A DNA stretch of 64,000 bases, taken from assembly GCA_963532425.1 (NCBI GenBank), contig CAUSKK010000001.1:219875-283874 (forward strand), written 5' to 3'. The notes under the pieces were generated by a model. That model was not told the DNA's origin. It made no database searches and saw nothing but the letters and a program-made list of their open reading frames with translations. Positions 51,031-59,199 of the stretch are shown piece by piece. A program made the position numbers and the translations under genes. Positions within the stretch are counted from its first letter, which is position 1, and each line of letters opens with the position of its first letter. This stretch comes from CAUSKK01 sp963532425. GTDB taxonomy: Bacteria; Pseudomonadota; Gammaproteobacteria; Cardiobacteriales; Cardiobacteriaceae.

Positions 51031-51672
51031 GAAGCGCTTCGGTCCTAAACCCGGGGCGCTTTTTTTTGACCCCGGCGGGAAGCGCTTCCCCCTGGACTCC
51101 AGCGGAGAAAGACAAATGTCCCAGCCGGGCCCACCGACCGAAGCGCTTCCCTTGGGAAGCTGGCATGGACAGGCCCACGCCCCAGCTAGGCCCGCCGACC
51201 GAAGTGCTTCGTTCCCAGCCCCTCCTAAAGTCGAAGCGCTTCCCTCCGAGCGGCCGGGCCGGGGCTGGCGATGATTTCAAAACCCCGAAGCGCTTCGGTT
51301 TTAGCCGGTGGATTTTCCTCAAGATGGAGAAAGCCATTCCAGCCGAAGCGCTTCACCGGAAAGAAGAGTTCAAATCCAATCCGAGCCAGAGTCCAAAAAG
51401 GAAGCGCTTCATTCCCAGCCCCTCCCCAAACCGAAGCGCTTCCTTCCGAAAAGTCTTTTCCTAATGAAGCGCTCCCCCTTTGAGGCCGACACTCTGAAGC
51501 GCTTCCTTCCGAGCGGCCGGGCCGGGGCTAGCGATGATTTCAAAACCCCGAAGCGCTTCCCCCGGCCAGCTGGCGCCCCAACCCGGTGAAATTCTGATGC
51601 TGAAGACCGAAGCGCTTCACCGGAAAGAAGAGTTCAAATCCAATCCGAGCCGGTGCCCCCAAAGAAAGCGTT
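51031..51672. repeat. Repeat array 6 of the GAAGCGCTTC palindrome (about 14 copies) with a 265-bp tandem duplication
   Basis: The 750-bp gap between polA and the co-directional GT-C gene holds about 14 copies. The block at about 51247-51297 recurs at about 51512-51562 and the block at about 51345-51387 recurs at about 51610-51652, both at an offset of 265 bp, so a module of several palindromes and spacers was duplicated in tandem. The first copy near 51031, followed by GGGGCGCTTTTTTTT at about 51052-51068, may form the polA terminator. Confidence 0.93.
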
Positions 51673-51771
51673 CCTCCCAATCCCACCGGGGCGGTGTAGC
51701 CCTGGCATAGAATCGGCGTCGCCGGAGCCATTGCGCGGCGCTGGCTGCCGCTTCCAACCCTGAGAAATACG

Positions 51772-53439
51772 ATGAACCCTTCCTATCCACGCGGCTTCGG
51801 CCTACTTTGTTTTCTAATCTTCAGCTATCTCTTCATCAACACGGCCTGGGTGGCCGAAGATGCCTTTATTACCTTCCGCTCCGTTGACCAGCTGCTTGCT
51901 GGCAACGGGCCGGTCTGGAACCTGGGCGAGCGTGTCCAGGTTTACACCCATCCACTCTGGTATGCCCTGCTAAGCCTGGGTACGGCCCTGGGCATGGAAT
52001 CCTACTGGCTGGCCCTGCTGCTCAGCTACGGCCTGCTGCTGACGGTGCTAGGGCTGCTGTTCCAGCTGGCCCGCCAGCTGGCAACGCCACCGCTGCTGCT
52101 GGGGGCGGCTCTGCTGCTGCTGAGCCTGTCCCGGGCCTTCATCGATTTTTCCAGCTCCGGCCTGGAAAATCCGCTGCAGCATGTTCTGCTGCTGGCCTAT
52201 CTGCTGGTTTATCTCTCCGCCCGGCCCCGGGCCCAGCGCTTTTTCTGGACGACCTTTATCTACGGCCTGCTCTTCCTGACCCGGCCCGATGCCATCATTA
52301 TGGTTACGCCGGCCAGCGCCTATCTCTGGTTCCAGCTGCTCAAGAACCGCCAGCCCTGGCTAAAACCAGCGCTATGGGTCCTGCTGCCGGTCATCGGCTG
52401 GGAGATTTTCTCACTGCTGTACTACGGCAGTCCGGTGCCCAATACGGCCCTGGCCAAGGTCAACATTGACTACCCGCCGGCGCTATTACATGACTACGCC
52501 CGTAATTTTTTCCTGGTTAATTTCCGGCTTGACCCGCTCACCCTGGGCACCATCGCCATTGCCGGGGGACTGGGCCTGCTGGGCGGTTGGCGCCGATGCC
52601 AGCGGCTGCCGGCCCTGCTGGCCCTGGGACTACTGCTCCAGCTGGCCTATCTCTTTCGCATTGGCGGCGATTACATGCTGGGCCGTTTTCTCTCGGCCCC
52701 GCTGCTGCTGGCGGTGGCGGTGCTACTGCTCAGCGCTCCGGCAAGCCTGAAGCTGAATCTCGGCCGCCGCGCCCCATATGGCCTGCTGCTACTGCCGCTG
52801 TTGCTGCTGTCGGTTAACTACCGGCCGGGCCTGAACTATCACAACAAGGAAATCATCAAAGACATTTCCGACGAACGCGGTTTCTTCTATCCCCACATCG
52901 GCCTGTTGCCGGTGCTGGTCAAACAGCAGGGGCAGTACTATACCAACAGCCTCTTCTACCAGGGCAACAGCTTTACCTCCCAATATATGATTTCCTGCCT
53001 CATTGGCATGCAGAGCTGGGCCATGGCCCCGGACCGCCAGGTCATCGACCCGCTGGGTCTAACCGAACCGTTTCTAGCGCGGCTACCGGCCCGGCTTAAC
53101 TCCCGCATTGGCCACTATGAACGGGCGTTCCCGCCGGGATTTGTACAGAGTCGAGTTTCCAGCCGGCCGGAGGAAAACCTGCTGGTCGCCCCGGAGCTGG
53201 CCGCCCTCTATGACGATGTGCGCCGGGTAACCCGCAGTCCGGCGCTGCTCAGTAGGGAACGACTGGCCGCCATCTGGCGGTTGAATACGGGCCATTACCG
53301 CAATATGGGCCGCTATTTCGACCGGGAGGATGTCAATCTGCGCGAGGTCAACATTAGCGATGCCGATTTGCGGGCCATCAATGACCCCGATTCCCGGGTG
53401 GACAGAAGTTTGTGTTTTGCCAAGATTGAGATTTTTTAG
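51772..53439 (+). CDS. GT-C glycosyltransferase resembling arabinofuranosyltransferase AftB
   Basis: This 555-residue inner membrane protein has about ten hydrophobic helices in the first 350 residues and a C-terminal periplasmic domain. The first loop EDAFITFRSVDQLLAGNGPVWNLGERVQVYTHPLWYALL, with an acidic pair soon after helix one, and the later GGDYMLGRFLSAPLL follow the pattern of AftB-like GT-C enzymes, which use polyprenyl-phosphate sugars outside the membrane. In gammaproteobacteria such proteins may modify LPS, pili or glycoproteins; the donor and acceptor are unknown. ATG 51772 opens the first helix. serA converges with it across a short gap. Confidence 0.75.
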   Translation: MNPSYPRGFGLLCFLIFSYLFINTAWVAEDAFITFRSVDQLLAGNGPVWNLGERVQVYTHPLWYALLSLGTALGMESYWLALLLSYGLLLTVLGLLFQLARQLATPPLLLGAALLLLSLSRAFIDFSSSGLENPLQHVLLLAYLLVYLSARPRAQRFFWTTFIYGLLFLTRPDAIIMVTPASAYLWFQLLKNRQPWLKPALWVLLPVIGWEIFSLLYYGSPVPNTALAKVNIDYPPALLHDYARNFFLVNFRLDPLTLGTIAIAGGLGLLGGWRRCQRLPALLALGLLLQLAYLFRIGGDYMLGRFLSAPLLLAVAVLLLSAPASLKLNLGRRAPYGLLLLPLLLLSVNYRPGLNYHNKEIIKDISDERGFFYPHIGLLPVLVKQQGQYYTNSLFYQGNSFTSQYMISCLIGMQSWAMAPDRQVIDPLGLTEPFLARLPARLNSRIGHYERAFPPGFVQSRVSSRPEENLLVAPELAALYDDVRRVTRSPALLSRERLAAIWRLNTGHYRNMGRYFDREDVNLREVNISDADLRAINDPDSRVDRSLCFAKIEIF

Positions 53440-53525
53440 CCAATCGACGCCACTCACGGAAAGAAAATGAAAAGTTTCGTGTCCGGCCGCCGCTAAAGTC
53501 GAAGCGCTTCCCCCGGCCCGGGCCC

Positions 53526-53550
53526 AAAAAAACCCCGCCGGGGCGGGGTT
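53526..53550 (-). terminator. Terminator of pgeF-serA
   Basis: On the minus strand AACCCCGCC pairs with GGCGGGGTT and runs into seven T (A-run 53526-53532). It lies 17 bp after the serA stop. A single GAAGCGCTTC copy lies just beyond, near 53500. Confidence 0.88.
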
Positions 53551-53566
53551 GGGATTGGGGGGCCGC

Positions 53567-54781
53567 CTAGTAGAGCACCCGGGCCCGGATGGTGGCGTCG
53601 ATGCTGCGCAGCTGTTCCAGGGCCACTTCCTTGTCGCTCTGTTCGATATCGATGAGCAGATAGGAAACCTCGCCCTTGGACATCAGGCTCTGGGCGGTGA
53701 TGTTGATGTTGTTTTCCGCAAACAGCCGGTTGATGGCCGACAGCACGCCGGGCCGGTTGGCGTGGATGTGCAGCAGCCGGTGGGTCTGGGGCCGCTTCGG
53801 CAGCACCACCTCGGGGAAATTCACCACGCCGACGGTGTCGCCCAGGGTCAGATATTTGATGATTTTTTCCGCCACCTCGCTGCCGATGTTGGCCTGGGCC
53901 TCGATGGTGGAACCGCCGATGTGCGGGGTCAAAATCACGTTGTCCAGGCCGCGCAGCGGGCTGTCCAGCGGCTCATCGTTGGCCTTGGGCTCGCGCGGGA
54001 ACACGTCGATGGCACAGCCGCCGAGCTGGCCGGACTGGATAGCCTCGGCCAGGTCGGGAATGTGGACGCAGTGGCCCCGGGCGGCGTTAATCAGATAGGC
54101 GCCGGGCTTCATCAGATAGAGCTCCCGGGCGCTGATGAGATTCTTCGTCTCCGGCAGCTCGGGCACGTGCAGCGTAACCACGTCGGCCCGCTTCAGCAGC
54201 TCGTCCATGCTGGCCACCGGCTCGGCGTTGCCCAGGGGCAGTTTGGTCAGCACGTCAAAATAGAGCACGCGCATGCCCAGCGCTTCGGCCAACACCGACA
54301 GCTGCGAACCGATGTTACCGTAGCCGATGATGCCGAGGGTTTTACCCCGGGCCTCGTGGGACTGCTTGGCGTCCTTGGGCCAGGCGCCGCGATGGACGGC
54401 CTGGTTGCGGGTGGCCAGGCCGCGCAGCAGCATGATGATTTCGGCAATGACCAGTTCGGCCACGGAACGGGTGTTGGAATAGGGGGCGTTGAACACCGGC
54501 ATGCCGAGCCGGGCGGCCGTGTTCAAATCCACCTGGTTGGTGCCGATGCAGAAGCAGCCGATGGCGCGCAGCTGGGGCGCCTGTTCCAGCACCTCCGCCG
54601 TCAGCCGGGTGCGCGAACGCAGACCCACCACGTCGCTGCGCTGCAGCAGCTGGACAAGCTCGGCGCCCTCCAGGGCCTTGGGAAAGAGCTCCACCTGGCG
54701 GAAGCCGGCCTGTTTCAACAGCAGCACCGCATTCTGGTGAATGCCTTCCAACAGGGAAATACGGGTATCAAAAATGCTCAT
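53567..54781 (-). CDS. serA: D-3-phosphoglycerate dehydrogenase
   Basis: This 404-residue enzyme oxidises 3-phosphoglycerate with NAD+, the first step of serine synthesis. It has the 2-hydroxyacid dehydrogenase fold with IGCFCIGTNQVDL, the dinucleotide-binding site LGIIGYGNIGSQLSVLAEALGM, the catalytic RGHCVHIPDL and a His-containing LTPHIGGST. A C-terminal ACT domain (residues about 335-404) would bind serine for feedback inhibition. ATG 54781 matches the E. coli layout (410 residues); the frame extends to 54913 but that stretch lies inside the upstream pgeF gene. pgeF ends 8 bp before it on the same strand. Confidence 0.95.
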   Translation of the reverse strand: MSIFDTRISLLEGIHQNAVLLLKQAGFRQVELFPKALEGAELVQLLQRSDVVGLRSRTRLTAEVLEQAPQLRAIGCFCIGTNQVDLNTAARLGMPVFNAPYSNTRSVAELVIAEIIMLLRGLATRNQAVHRGAWPKDAKQSHEARGKTLGIIGYGNIGSQLSVLAEALGMRVLYFDVLTKLPLGNAEPVASMDELLKRADVVTLHVPELPETKNLISARELYLMKPGAYLINAARGHCVHIPDLAEAIQSGQLGGCAIDVFPREPKANDEPLDSPLRGLDNVILTPHIGGSTIEAQANIGSEVAEKIIKYLTLGDTVGVVNFPEVVLPKRPQTHRLLHIHANRPGVLSAINRLFAENNINITAQSLMSKGEVSYLLIDIEQSDKEVALEQLRSIDATIRARVLY

Positions 54782-54788
54782 GGTTAAT

Positions 54789-55457
54789 TCAATCCTTGCT
54801 AAGGGGAAAAATAAAAGTGGCGTGCAGACCGAAGCGCTCCCGGTCGCGGCGGTAGGAATGGCAGCGCGGGTCGCTGAAGGTGTCGATGGCACAGTCGCTG
54901 ACGCTGGCGACACCGGCGGCGTTCAGCTGGCGCCGGGCGATGGCGGTCAAATCGGCGAGCTGGTGGCCGGGCCGGTTTGGCGTGAAGGCCTCGGGATAAT
55001 CAGGAAAATGGGCGCGGAAGGCCTCGTCCACCTCGTAGCTGGGCTGGCGGATATGGGGGCCGAGCCAGGCGTGGATTTCGGCGCCGGCGGGGAAATGGGC
55101 GACGGTGGCGGCGATGAGGTTCTGGTGCAGGCCCTTCCAGCCGGCGTGGACGGCGGCCCAGTGGTTTTCACTGGCCAGCAGCACCGGCACACAGTCGGCC
55201 GTCAGCACCACGGCCAGCCAGTCCGCTCGGTCGCAGAAAAAGGCGTCGGCATCGGGACGGCGGTCGGGGCGGTTTTCCGTTTCATACTGGGCCGGGGTCA
55301 GCACCCGGGCGCCGTGCACCTGCTGGAGCCAGCCGGCGCCCCGGGCCCGGGGGAAAAGTTGAACGAGGGCGCGCTGCTGGTCAGGCTGGCGATAGTCGGC
55401 ACCGGTGGTGGTGCCGGCGAGGAAGCGCTCCCCCAGCGGCCATTGGGCAAAAATCAT
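54789..55457 (-). CDS. pgeF: Peptidoglycan editing factor PgeF (YfiH, laccase-domain protein)
   Basis: This 222-residue protein belongs to the multicopper-polyphenol-oxidase-like YfiH family. Family marks are LQQVHGARV, VLTADCVPVLLA with the metal-binding Cys, AAVHAGWKGL and HSYRRD near the end. In E. coli, PgeF removes wrongly built L-Ser peptidoglycan precursors, and human and other homologues act as purine nucleoside enzymes. The start at 55457 has only a weak ribosome site. It precedes serA by 8 bp, so a link to serine metabolism is possible, and it is divergent from tRNA-Pro. Confidence 0.92.
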   Translation of the reverse strand: MIFAQWPLGERFLAGTTTGADYRQPDQQRALVQLFPRARGAGWLQQVHGARVLTPAQYETENRPDRRPDADAFFCDRADWLAVVLTADCVPVLLASENHWAAVHAGWKGLHQNLIAATVAHFPAGAEIHAWLGPHIRQPSYEVDEAFRAHFPDYPEAFTPNRPGHQLADLTAIARRQLNAAGVASVSDCAIDTFSDPRCHSYRRDRERFGLHATFIFPLSKD

Positions 55458-55485
55458 GACACACCTAAAAAGATTCCATTATAAT
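55456..55485 (+). promoter_or_regulatory. Promoter of tRNA-Pro
   Basis: ATGACA (55456-55461), an 18-bp spacer and a perfect TATAAT (55480-55485) lie 11 bp before the tRNA-Pro 5' end. The -35 box touches the start codon of the divergent pgeF gene. Confidence 0.75.
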
Positions 55486-55496
55486 GAGCGCCTTTC

Positions 55497-55573
55497 CGGA
55501 ATGTAGCGCAGCCTGGTAGCGCACTTGCATGGGGTGCAAGGGGTCGCAAGTTCGAATCTTGTCATTCCGACCA
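55497..55573 (+). tRNA. tRNA-Pro (anticodon GGG)
   Basis: The 77-nt cloverleaf has the typical proline D-arm GTAGCGCAGCCTGGTAGCGC, anticodon loop CATGGGGTG with anticodon GGG, T-arm AAGTTCGAATCTT, discriminator A and encoded CCA. A strong terminator follows at once. Confidence 0.96.
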
Positions 55574-55581
55574 AATTATTA

Positions 55582-55609
55582 AAGCCCGTCATCAAGACGG
55601 GCTTTTTTT
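55582..55609 (+). terminator. Terminator of tRNA-Pro
   Basis: AGCCCGTC pairs with GACGGGCT around ATCAA and runs into seven T. ispB converges and stops at 55619. Confidence 0.92.
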
Positions 55610-55618
55610 GTGGCCGCA

Positions 55619-56578
55619 CTAGCGGTCGCGCTGGACGGCCCGGCGGGCGATGAAGGCCAGGGCCTCCTTGTAGGCGCTGGCCGGGAAGCGCTCCAGCTCG
55701 GCGATGGCCTCGTCAATCAGCCGTTCGGCCGTGGCCCGGCTGTGTTCCAGGGCGTCGGTGCGGCGCAGCAGTTCCAGCACCTCGCCGAAGGCGCTGCGGT
55801 CGCCGTGCTCGATAATCTGGCGCAGCCGCTGGCGTTCCGGCGCCGGCAGCTGCTGCTGGGCCCGAATCAGCGCCAAGGTCGGTTTGCCCTCGGCCAAATC
55901 GTCGCCCAGGGCCTTGCCAATGGCCGCCTCGGCGCCGGTGTAATCCAGCAGGTCATCGATGATTTGGAAGGCCAGGCCGAGCTTGCGGCCGTACTGGTAG
56001 AGCGCTTCGCAGCCCTCCGGCGGCTGGCCGGCCAGCTGGGCCGCCACCTTGCAGGCCACCGAGAACAGCACCGCCGTTTTCAGTTCGATGACGCGGAAAT
56101 AGCGCTCCTCGTCCACGTCCGGGTCGTGGCGGTTGCTGAGCTGCATCACCTCGCCGGCGGCGATGAGATTCACGGCGTTGGCCATGGTTTCGATGACGCC
56201 AAAATGGCCACTGCGCACCATCAGCTGAAAGGCGCGGGTGTAGAGAAAATCGCCCACCAGCACGCTGGCCGCATTGCCAAAGGCCACCTGGGCCGCCGGC
56301 TGGCCCCGGCGCAGCGGCGATTCGTCCACCACGTCATCGTGCAGCAGGGTGGCGCTGTGGATAAATTCGATGAAGGCCCCGGCCAGCACCGTGGCCTCGG
56401 CCGGCGTGCCACAGAGGCCGCCGCTGAGTATGGTCAGCAGCGGCCGGAAGCGCTTGCCGCCGTTGTCGATGGTGTAGTGCATCACCAGCTCGGCCAACGG
56501 CACTTCACTCTTCATTTCCGCCAGCATCAGCGCCTCAATCTGGGCCAGCGGGCCCCGGGTCAGCGAGTCAAGATTCAT
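55619..56578 (-). CDS. ispB: Long-chain polyprenyl (octaprenyl) diphosphate synthase
   Basis: This 319-residue enzyme condenses isopentenyl diphosphates to the side chain of ubiquinone or menaquinone. It has GGKRFRPLL (residues 40-48), the first Asp-rich motif DDVVD (81-85) and the second DDLLD. The absence of a bulky residue pattern just before DDVVD fits a long-chain product. The exact chain length cannot be read from the sequence. It lies next to tRNA-Pro and 17 bp after era on the same strand. Confidence 0.92.
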   Translation of the reverse strand: MNLDSLTRGPLAQIEALMLAEMKSEVPLAELVMHYTIDNGGKRFRPLLTILSGGLCGTPAEATVLAGAFIEFIHSATLLHDDVVDESPLRRGQPAAQVAFGNAASVLVGDFLYTRAFQLMVRSGHFGVIETMANAVNLIAAGEVMQLSNRHDPDVDEERYFRVIELKTAVLFSVACKVAAQLAGQPPEGCEALYQYGRKLGLAFQIIDDLLDYTGAEAAIGKALGDDLAEGKPTLALIRAQQQLPAPERQRLRQIIEHGDRSAFGEVLELLRRTDALEHSRATAERLIDEAIAELERFPASAYKEALAFIARRAVQRDR

Positions 56579-56595
56579 AGTTCCCCCTTTGCAAG

Positions 56596-57492
56596 CTAAA
56601 CGTTATTGCCCTGGCCCATGGACTGGAGGATTTGCTCGTTGTCCTGCCAGTTTTCCTTGCTCTTCACGAAGGTTTTCAGCATGACCTTCCGTTCCAGTAG
56701 CTTTTCCAAATCCGCCCGGGCCCGGCTGCCAATCAGCTTCAGCATGCTGCCGCCCCGGCCAATGACGATGGCCTTCTGGCTGTCGCGTTCGACGATGATG
56801 GTGGCGTCGATGCGGATAAGCGCTTCCTCCTCCCGGTAGGCGTCGATGACCACACCCAGGCCATAGGGCACCTCCTGATGCAGATAGCGGAAGAGCTTTT
56901 CGCGCAGGGTTTCGGCGACGAGAAAGCGGGTGGCCGAGGTGGTGATTTCGTCCTCGCCATAGAACCAGGGCCGTTCCGGCAGCAGGGCGGTGAGCTGGGC
57001 GATGACCGTCGGCAGGTTGGTTCCCTTCAGCGCCGACACCGGAATCAGCGCCTGCCAGGGGGCCAGTTCCTGTAGCTGGGCCAGCTGGGGCAGAAGCGCT
57101 TCGGGGTTGGGCAGCCGGTCAATCTTATTAATCAGCGCCAGCTTCGGCTGGGGGAAGCCGGCCAGCAGCTGGATAACCTCCCGGTCGGCGTCGCTGATGC
57201 GGCCGGCCTCCAGCACCAGCAGAATCACATCGACAAAGTCGGCGCTCTGCTTGGCGGTGCGGTTCATCTGCCGATTCAGGGCCTTGGCCCGGGCCTGCGG
57301 CGCCGGCTGCAGCCCCGGCGTATCGACGAAGACCAGCTGGCAATCGCCCTCGCTGCGAATGCCGAGCAGGGCGTGGCGGGTGGTTTGCGGTTTGCGCGAG
57401 GTGATGGCGATTTTCTGGCCAATCAGATGATTGAGCAGGGTGGATTTGCCCACATTGGGGCGCCCGACGAGGGCGATATGACCGGATTTCAT
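56596..57492 (-). CDS. era: GTPase Era
   Basis: This 298-residue GTPase binds the 3' end of 16S rRNA and helps 30S maturation. The G domain has GRPNVGKSTLLNHLIG, the switch TSRKPQTTRH, DTPGLQ and NKID, and the C-terminal KH domain has VIGRGGSMLKLIGSRARADLEKLL. ATG 57492 overlaps the rnc stop as ATGA, with AGGA before it; the longer frame to 57549 lies inside rnc. The order lepA-lepB-rnc-era is conserved in gammaproteobacteria. recO, which often follows, is replaced here by ispB. Confidence 0.97.
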   Translation of the reverse strand: MKSGHIALVGRPNVGKSTLLNHLIGQKIAITSRKPQTTRHALLGIRSEGDCQLVFVDTPGLQPAPQARAKALNRQMNRTAKQSADFVDVILLVLEAGRISDADREVIQLLAGFPQPKLALINKIDRLPNPEALLPQLAQLQELAPWQALIPVSALKGTNLPTVIAQLTALLPERPWFYGEDEITTSATRFLVAETLREKLFRYLHQEVPYGLGVVIDAYREEEALIRIDATIIVERDSQKAIVIGRGGSMLKLIGSRARADLEKLLERKVMLKTFVKSKENWQDNEQILQSMGQGNNV

Positions 57493-58202
57493 GGTTTGTC
57501 CTGGCTCCGGGAACTGTGGCAATAGTGGCGGTAGAGCGCTTCGGCGCACTGCTGTTCGGCAATTTTGCGGCGGTTGGCGATGGCCTGCACCACCAGATTG
57601 CCCGAGGTGGCGCGCACCTCGAAGAGGCGTTCGTGCAGGGGCCCCTCCTCGCGCACGATTTCATAGCTGGGCAGCGGCAGGCCGCGCGATTGCAGCCATT
57701 CCTGCAGCCGGGTTTTGGCATCGGTCAGGTCCACGTCGCCGCTGGGAAGCGCTTCCAGCTCCGGCCGCAGCAGTTGCAGCACCAGCGCCTGGCAGCGGTT
57801 GAAATCCCGGTCCATGTCGAGATAGAGGGCGGCAATCAGCGCCTCGACGCAGTCCTCCAGAATGCTTTCCCGGCGCTCGCCGCCGGTTTTCCGTTCGCCG
57901 GGGCCGAGCTGGAGATGGGGGCCGAGCTGGAGCCGGCGGGCCACGTCGCTCAGGGTGCTGCCCCGGACGACGCTCACCCGCAGCCGGCTGAGCTGGCCCT
58001 CGGAGAGCTGGGGCCGGTGTTCGTAGAGATAGGCGCTGACCATGGCCTGCAGCAGGGCATCGCCGAGGAATTCCAGCCGCTCATTGTGCTGGCCGTTGAA
58101 ACTGCGGTGGGTCAGGGCCTGGCACAGCAGTTCCGGCCGCTGGAATTCATAGCCGAGCAGCTTCCGGCCGAGCTGGCGCCAGTCGATTTTCGGCGCGGCC
58201 AT
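57489..58202 (-). CDS. rnc: Ribonuclease III
   Basis: This 237-residue enzyme cuts double-stranded RNA in rRNA and mRNA processing. The signature NERLEFLGDALLQAMV and the second catalytic block EDCVEALIAALYLD are present, followed by a double-stranded RNA-binding domain (DAKTRLQEWLQSRGLPLPSYEIV). ATG 58202 is used because it overlaps the lepB stop (TAATG); the frame upstream lies inside lepB. An exact GAAGCGCTTC near 57748 sits in the linker between the two domains and encodes EALP. It is coupled to era. Confidence 0.96.
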   Translation of the reverse strand: MAAPKIDWRQLGRKLLGYEFQRPELLCQALTHRSFNGQHNERLEFLGDALLQAMVSAYLYEHRPQLSEGQLSRLRVSVVRGSTLSDVARRLQLGPHLQLGPGERKTGGERRESILEDCVEALIAALYLDMDRDFNRCQALVLQLLRPELEALPSGDVDLTDAKTRLQEWLQSRGLPLPSYEIVREEGPLHERLFEVRATSGNLVVQAIANRRKIAEQQCAEALYRHYCHSSRSQDKP

Positions 58203-59161
58203 TACCGAATGACCCGGCCGATGCGGTCGCAATCGCCCTTGGCCAGTACGCAATTGCCGTTCATCCAAATCACCAGGGCCTTGCCGAGCAGATTTTCCGC
58301 CGGCACATAGCCCCAGCTGCGGCTGTCCTCGCTGCCGTCGCGGTTGTCGCCCATGGCGAAATATTTACCTTCGGGCACGGTGAAGCTCTGGCGGCCGGTC
58401 AGGCTGTGATGGGGGTAGAACTGGAGCCGGTGCTGGATGGCGCCGAGCTGTTCCGTACCGATGAGCGTTTCCAGCCGGCTATCCTTACGCGTCGAGGGCG
58501 TCAAATCGGCGACGGCCTGTTCCTCGCCGTTGATGCGCAGGTGGCCATCGACGATTTCGATTTGGTCGCCGGGCAGGCCGACAATGCGCTTGATGTAGTT
58601 CAGCTTTTTATTGAGCGGATAGCGGAAGACCACCACATCGCCGCGCTGGGGCGTGCCGACGGGGACGATGACCGTGCCCAGCACCGGCAGGCGCAGGCCG
58701 TAGCTGTATTTGCTGGTTAGAATGAAATCGCCGGCGTAGAGGTTCGGTTCCATGGAGCCGGAGGGAATGCGGAAGGGCTCGAAGAGGAAGGAGCGGATGA
58801 GCCAGATAATAAAGAGTATCCAGAAGGAGCCGCCGAAGAACTCGATGACCTTCTCCGGACCGTAGACCGGCTTGCGCAGCCAGAGCCGTTCCTCCTTATT
58901 AAGCGCTTCGCCCTTCAATAATTTCTGCTGGGCCGCGTGGAAGGCCGGCGGCAGTTTCTCCGGCTTCTGGAAGCGCTGCACCTGCTCCAGCCGGGCGGCG
59001 TAGATAAGCCGGTCCTCGCGGCTCTCCTCGCCGCGCCGGAACACCCGTTCCAGCCGCTCGCGCTCCCGGCGGTAGCCGCGTCCGTCCAGCAGATAAAAGG
59101 CAAAGCAGACGATGACGGCCAGCGTCAAAATCAGCTCGAAATTTTCCATAAAAAAGTTCAT
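58202..59161 (-). CDS. lepB: Signal peptidase I
   Basis: This 319-residue inner membrane protease removes signal peptides. Two N-terminal hydrophobic helices (about 8-24 and 112-127) flank a charged cytoplasmic loop. The catalytic Ser136 lies in RIPSGSMEPN and the general base Lys191 in YIKRIVGLPGD, with GDNRDGSEDSR near the end. ATG 59161 has AAGGAA before it. It follows lepA by 38 bp and overlaps rnc by one base. Confidence 0.96.
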   Translation of the reverse strand: MNFFMENFELILTLAVIVCFAFYLLDGRGYRRERERLERVFRRGEESREDRLIYAARLEQVQRFQKPEKLPPAFHAAQQKLLKGEALNKEERLWLRKPVYGPEKVIEFFGGSFWILFIIWLIRSFLFEPFRIPSGSMEPNLYAGDFILTSKYSYGLRLPVLGTVIVPVGTPQRGDVVVFRYPLNKKLNYIKRIVGLPGDQIEIVDGHLRINGEEQAVADLTPSTRKDSRLETLIGTEQLGAIQHRLQFYPHHSLTGRQSFTVPEGKYFAMGDNRDGSEDSRSWGYVPAENLLGKALVIWMNGNCVLAKGDCDRIGRVIR

Positions 59162-59199
59162 CAGAATTTCCTTGTTCGGCGGGCCGGGGCCGCGCCGTT

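Noticed and set aside
51052..51068. Insertion-sequence ends or att sites at the array borders
   Set aside because: No transposase or integrase gene, terminal inverted repeat pair or target duplication was found at any array.
49193..51337. A 714-codon ORF antisense to polA running into array 6
   Set aside because: It is a shadow frame; polA motifs are complete on the plus strand.
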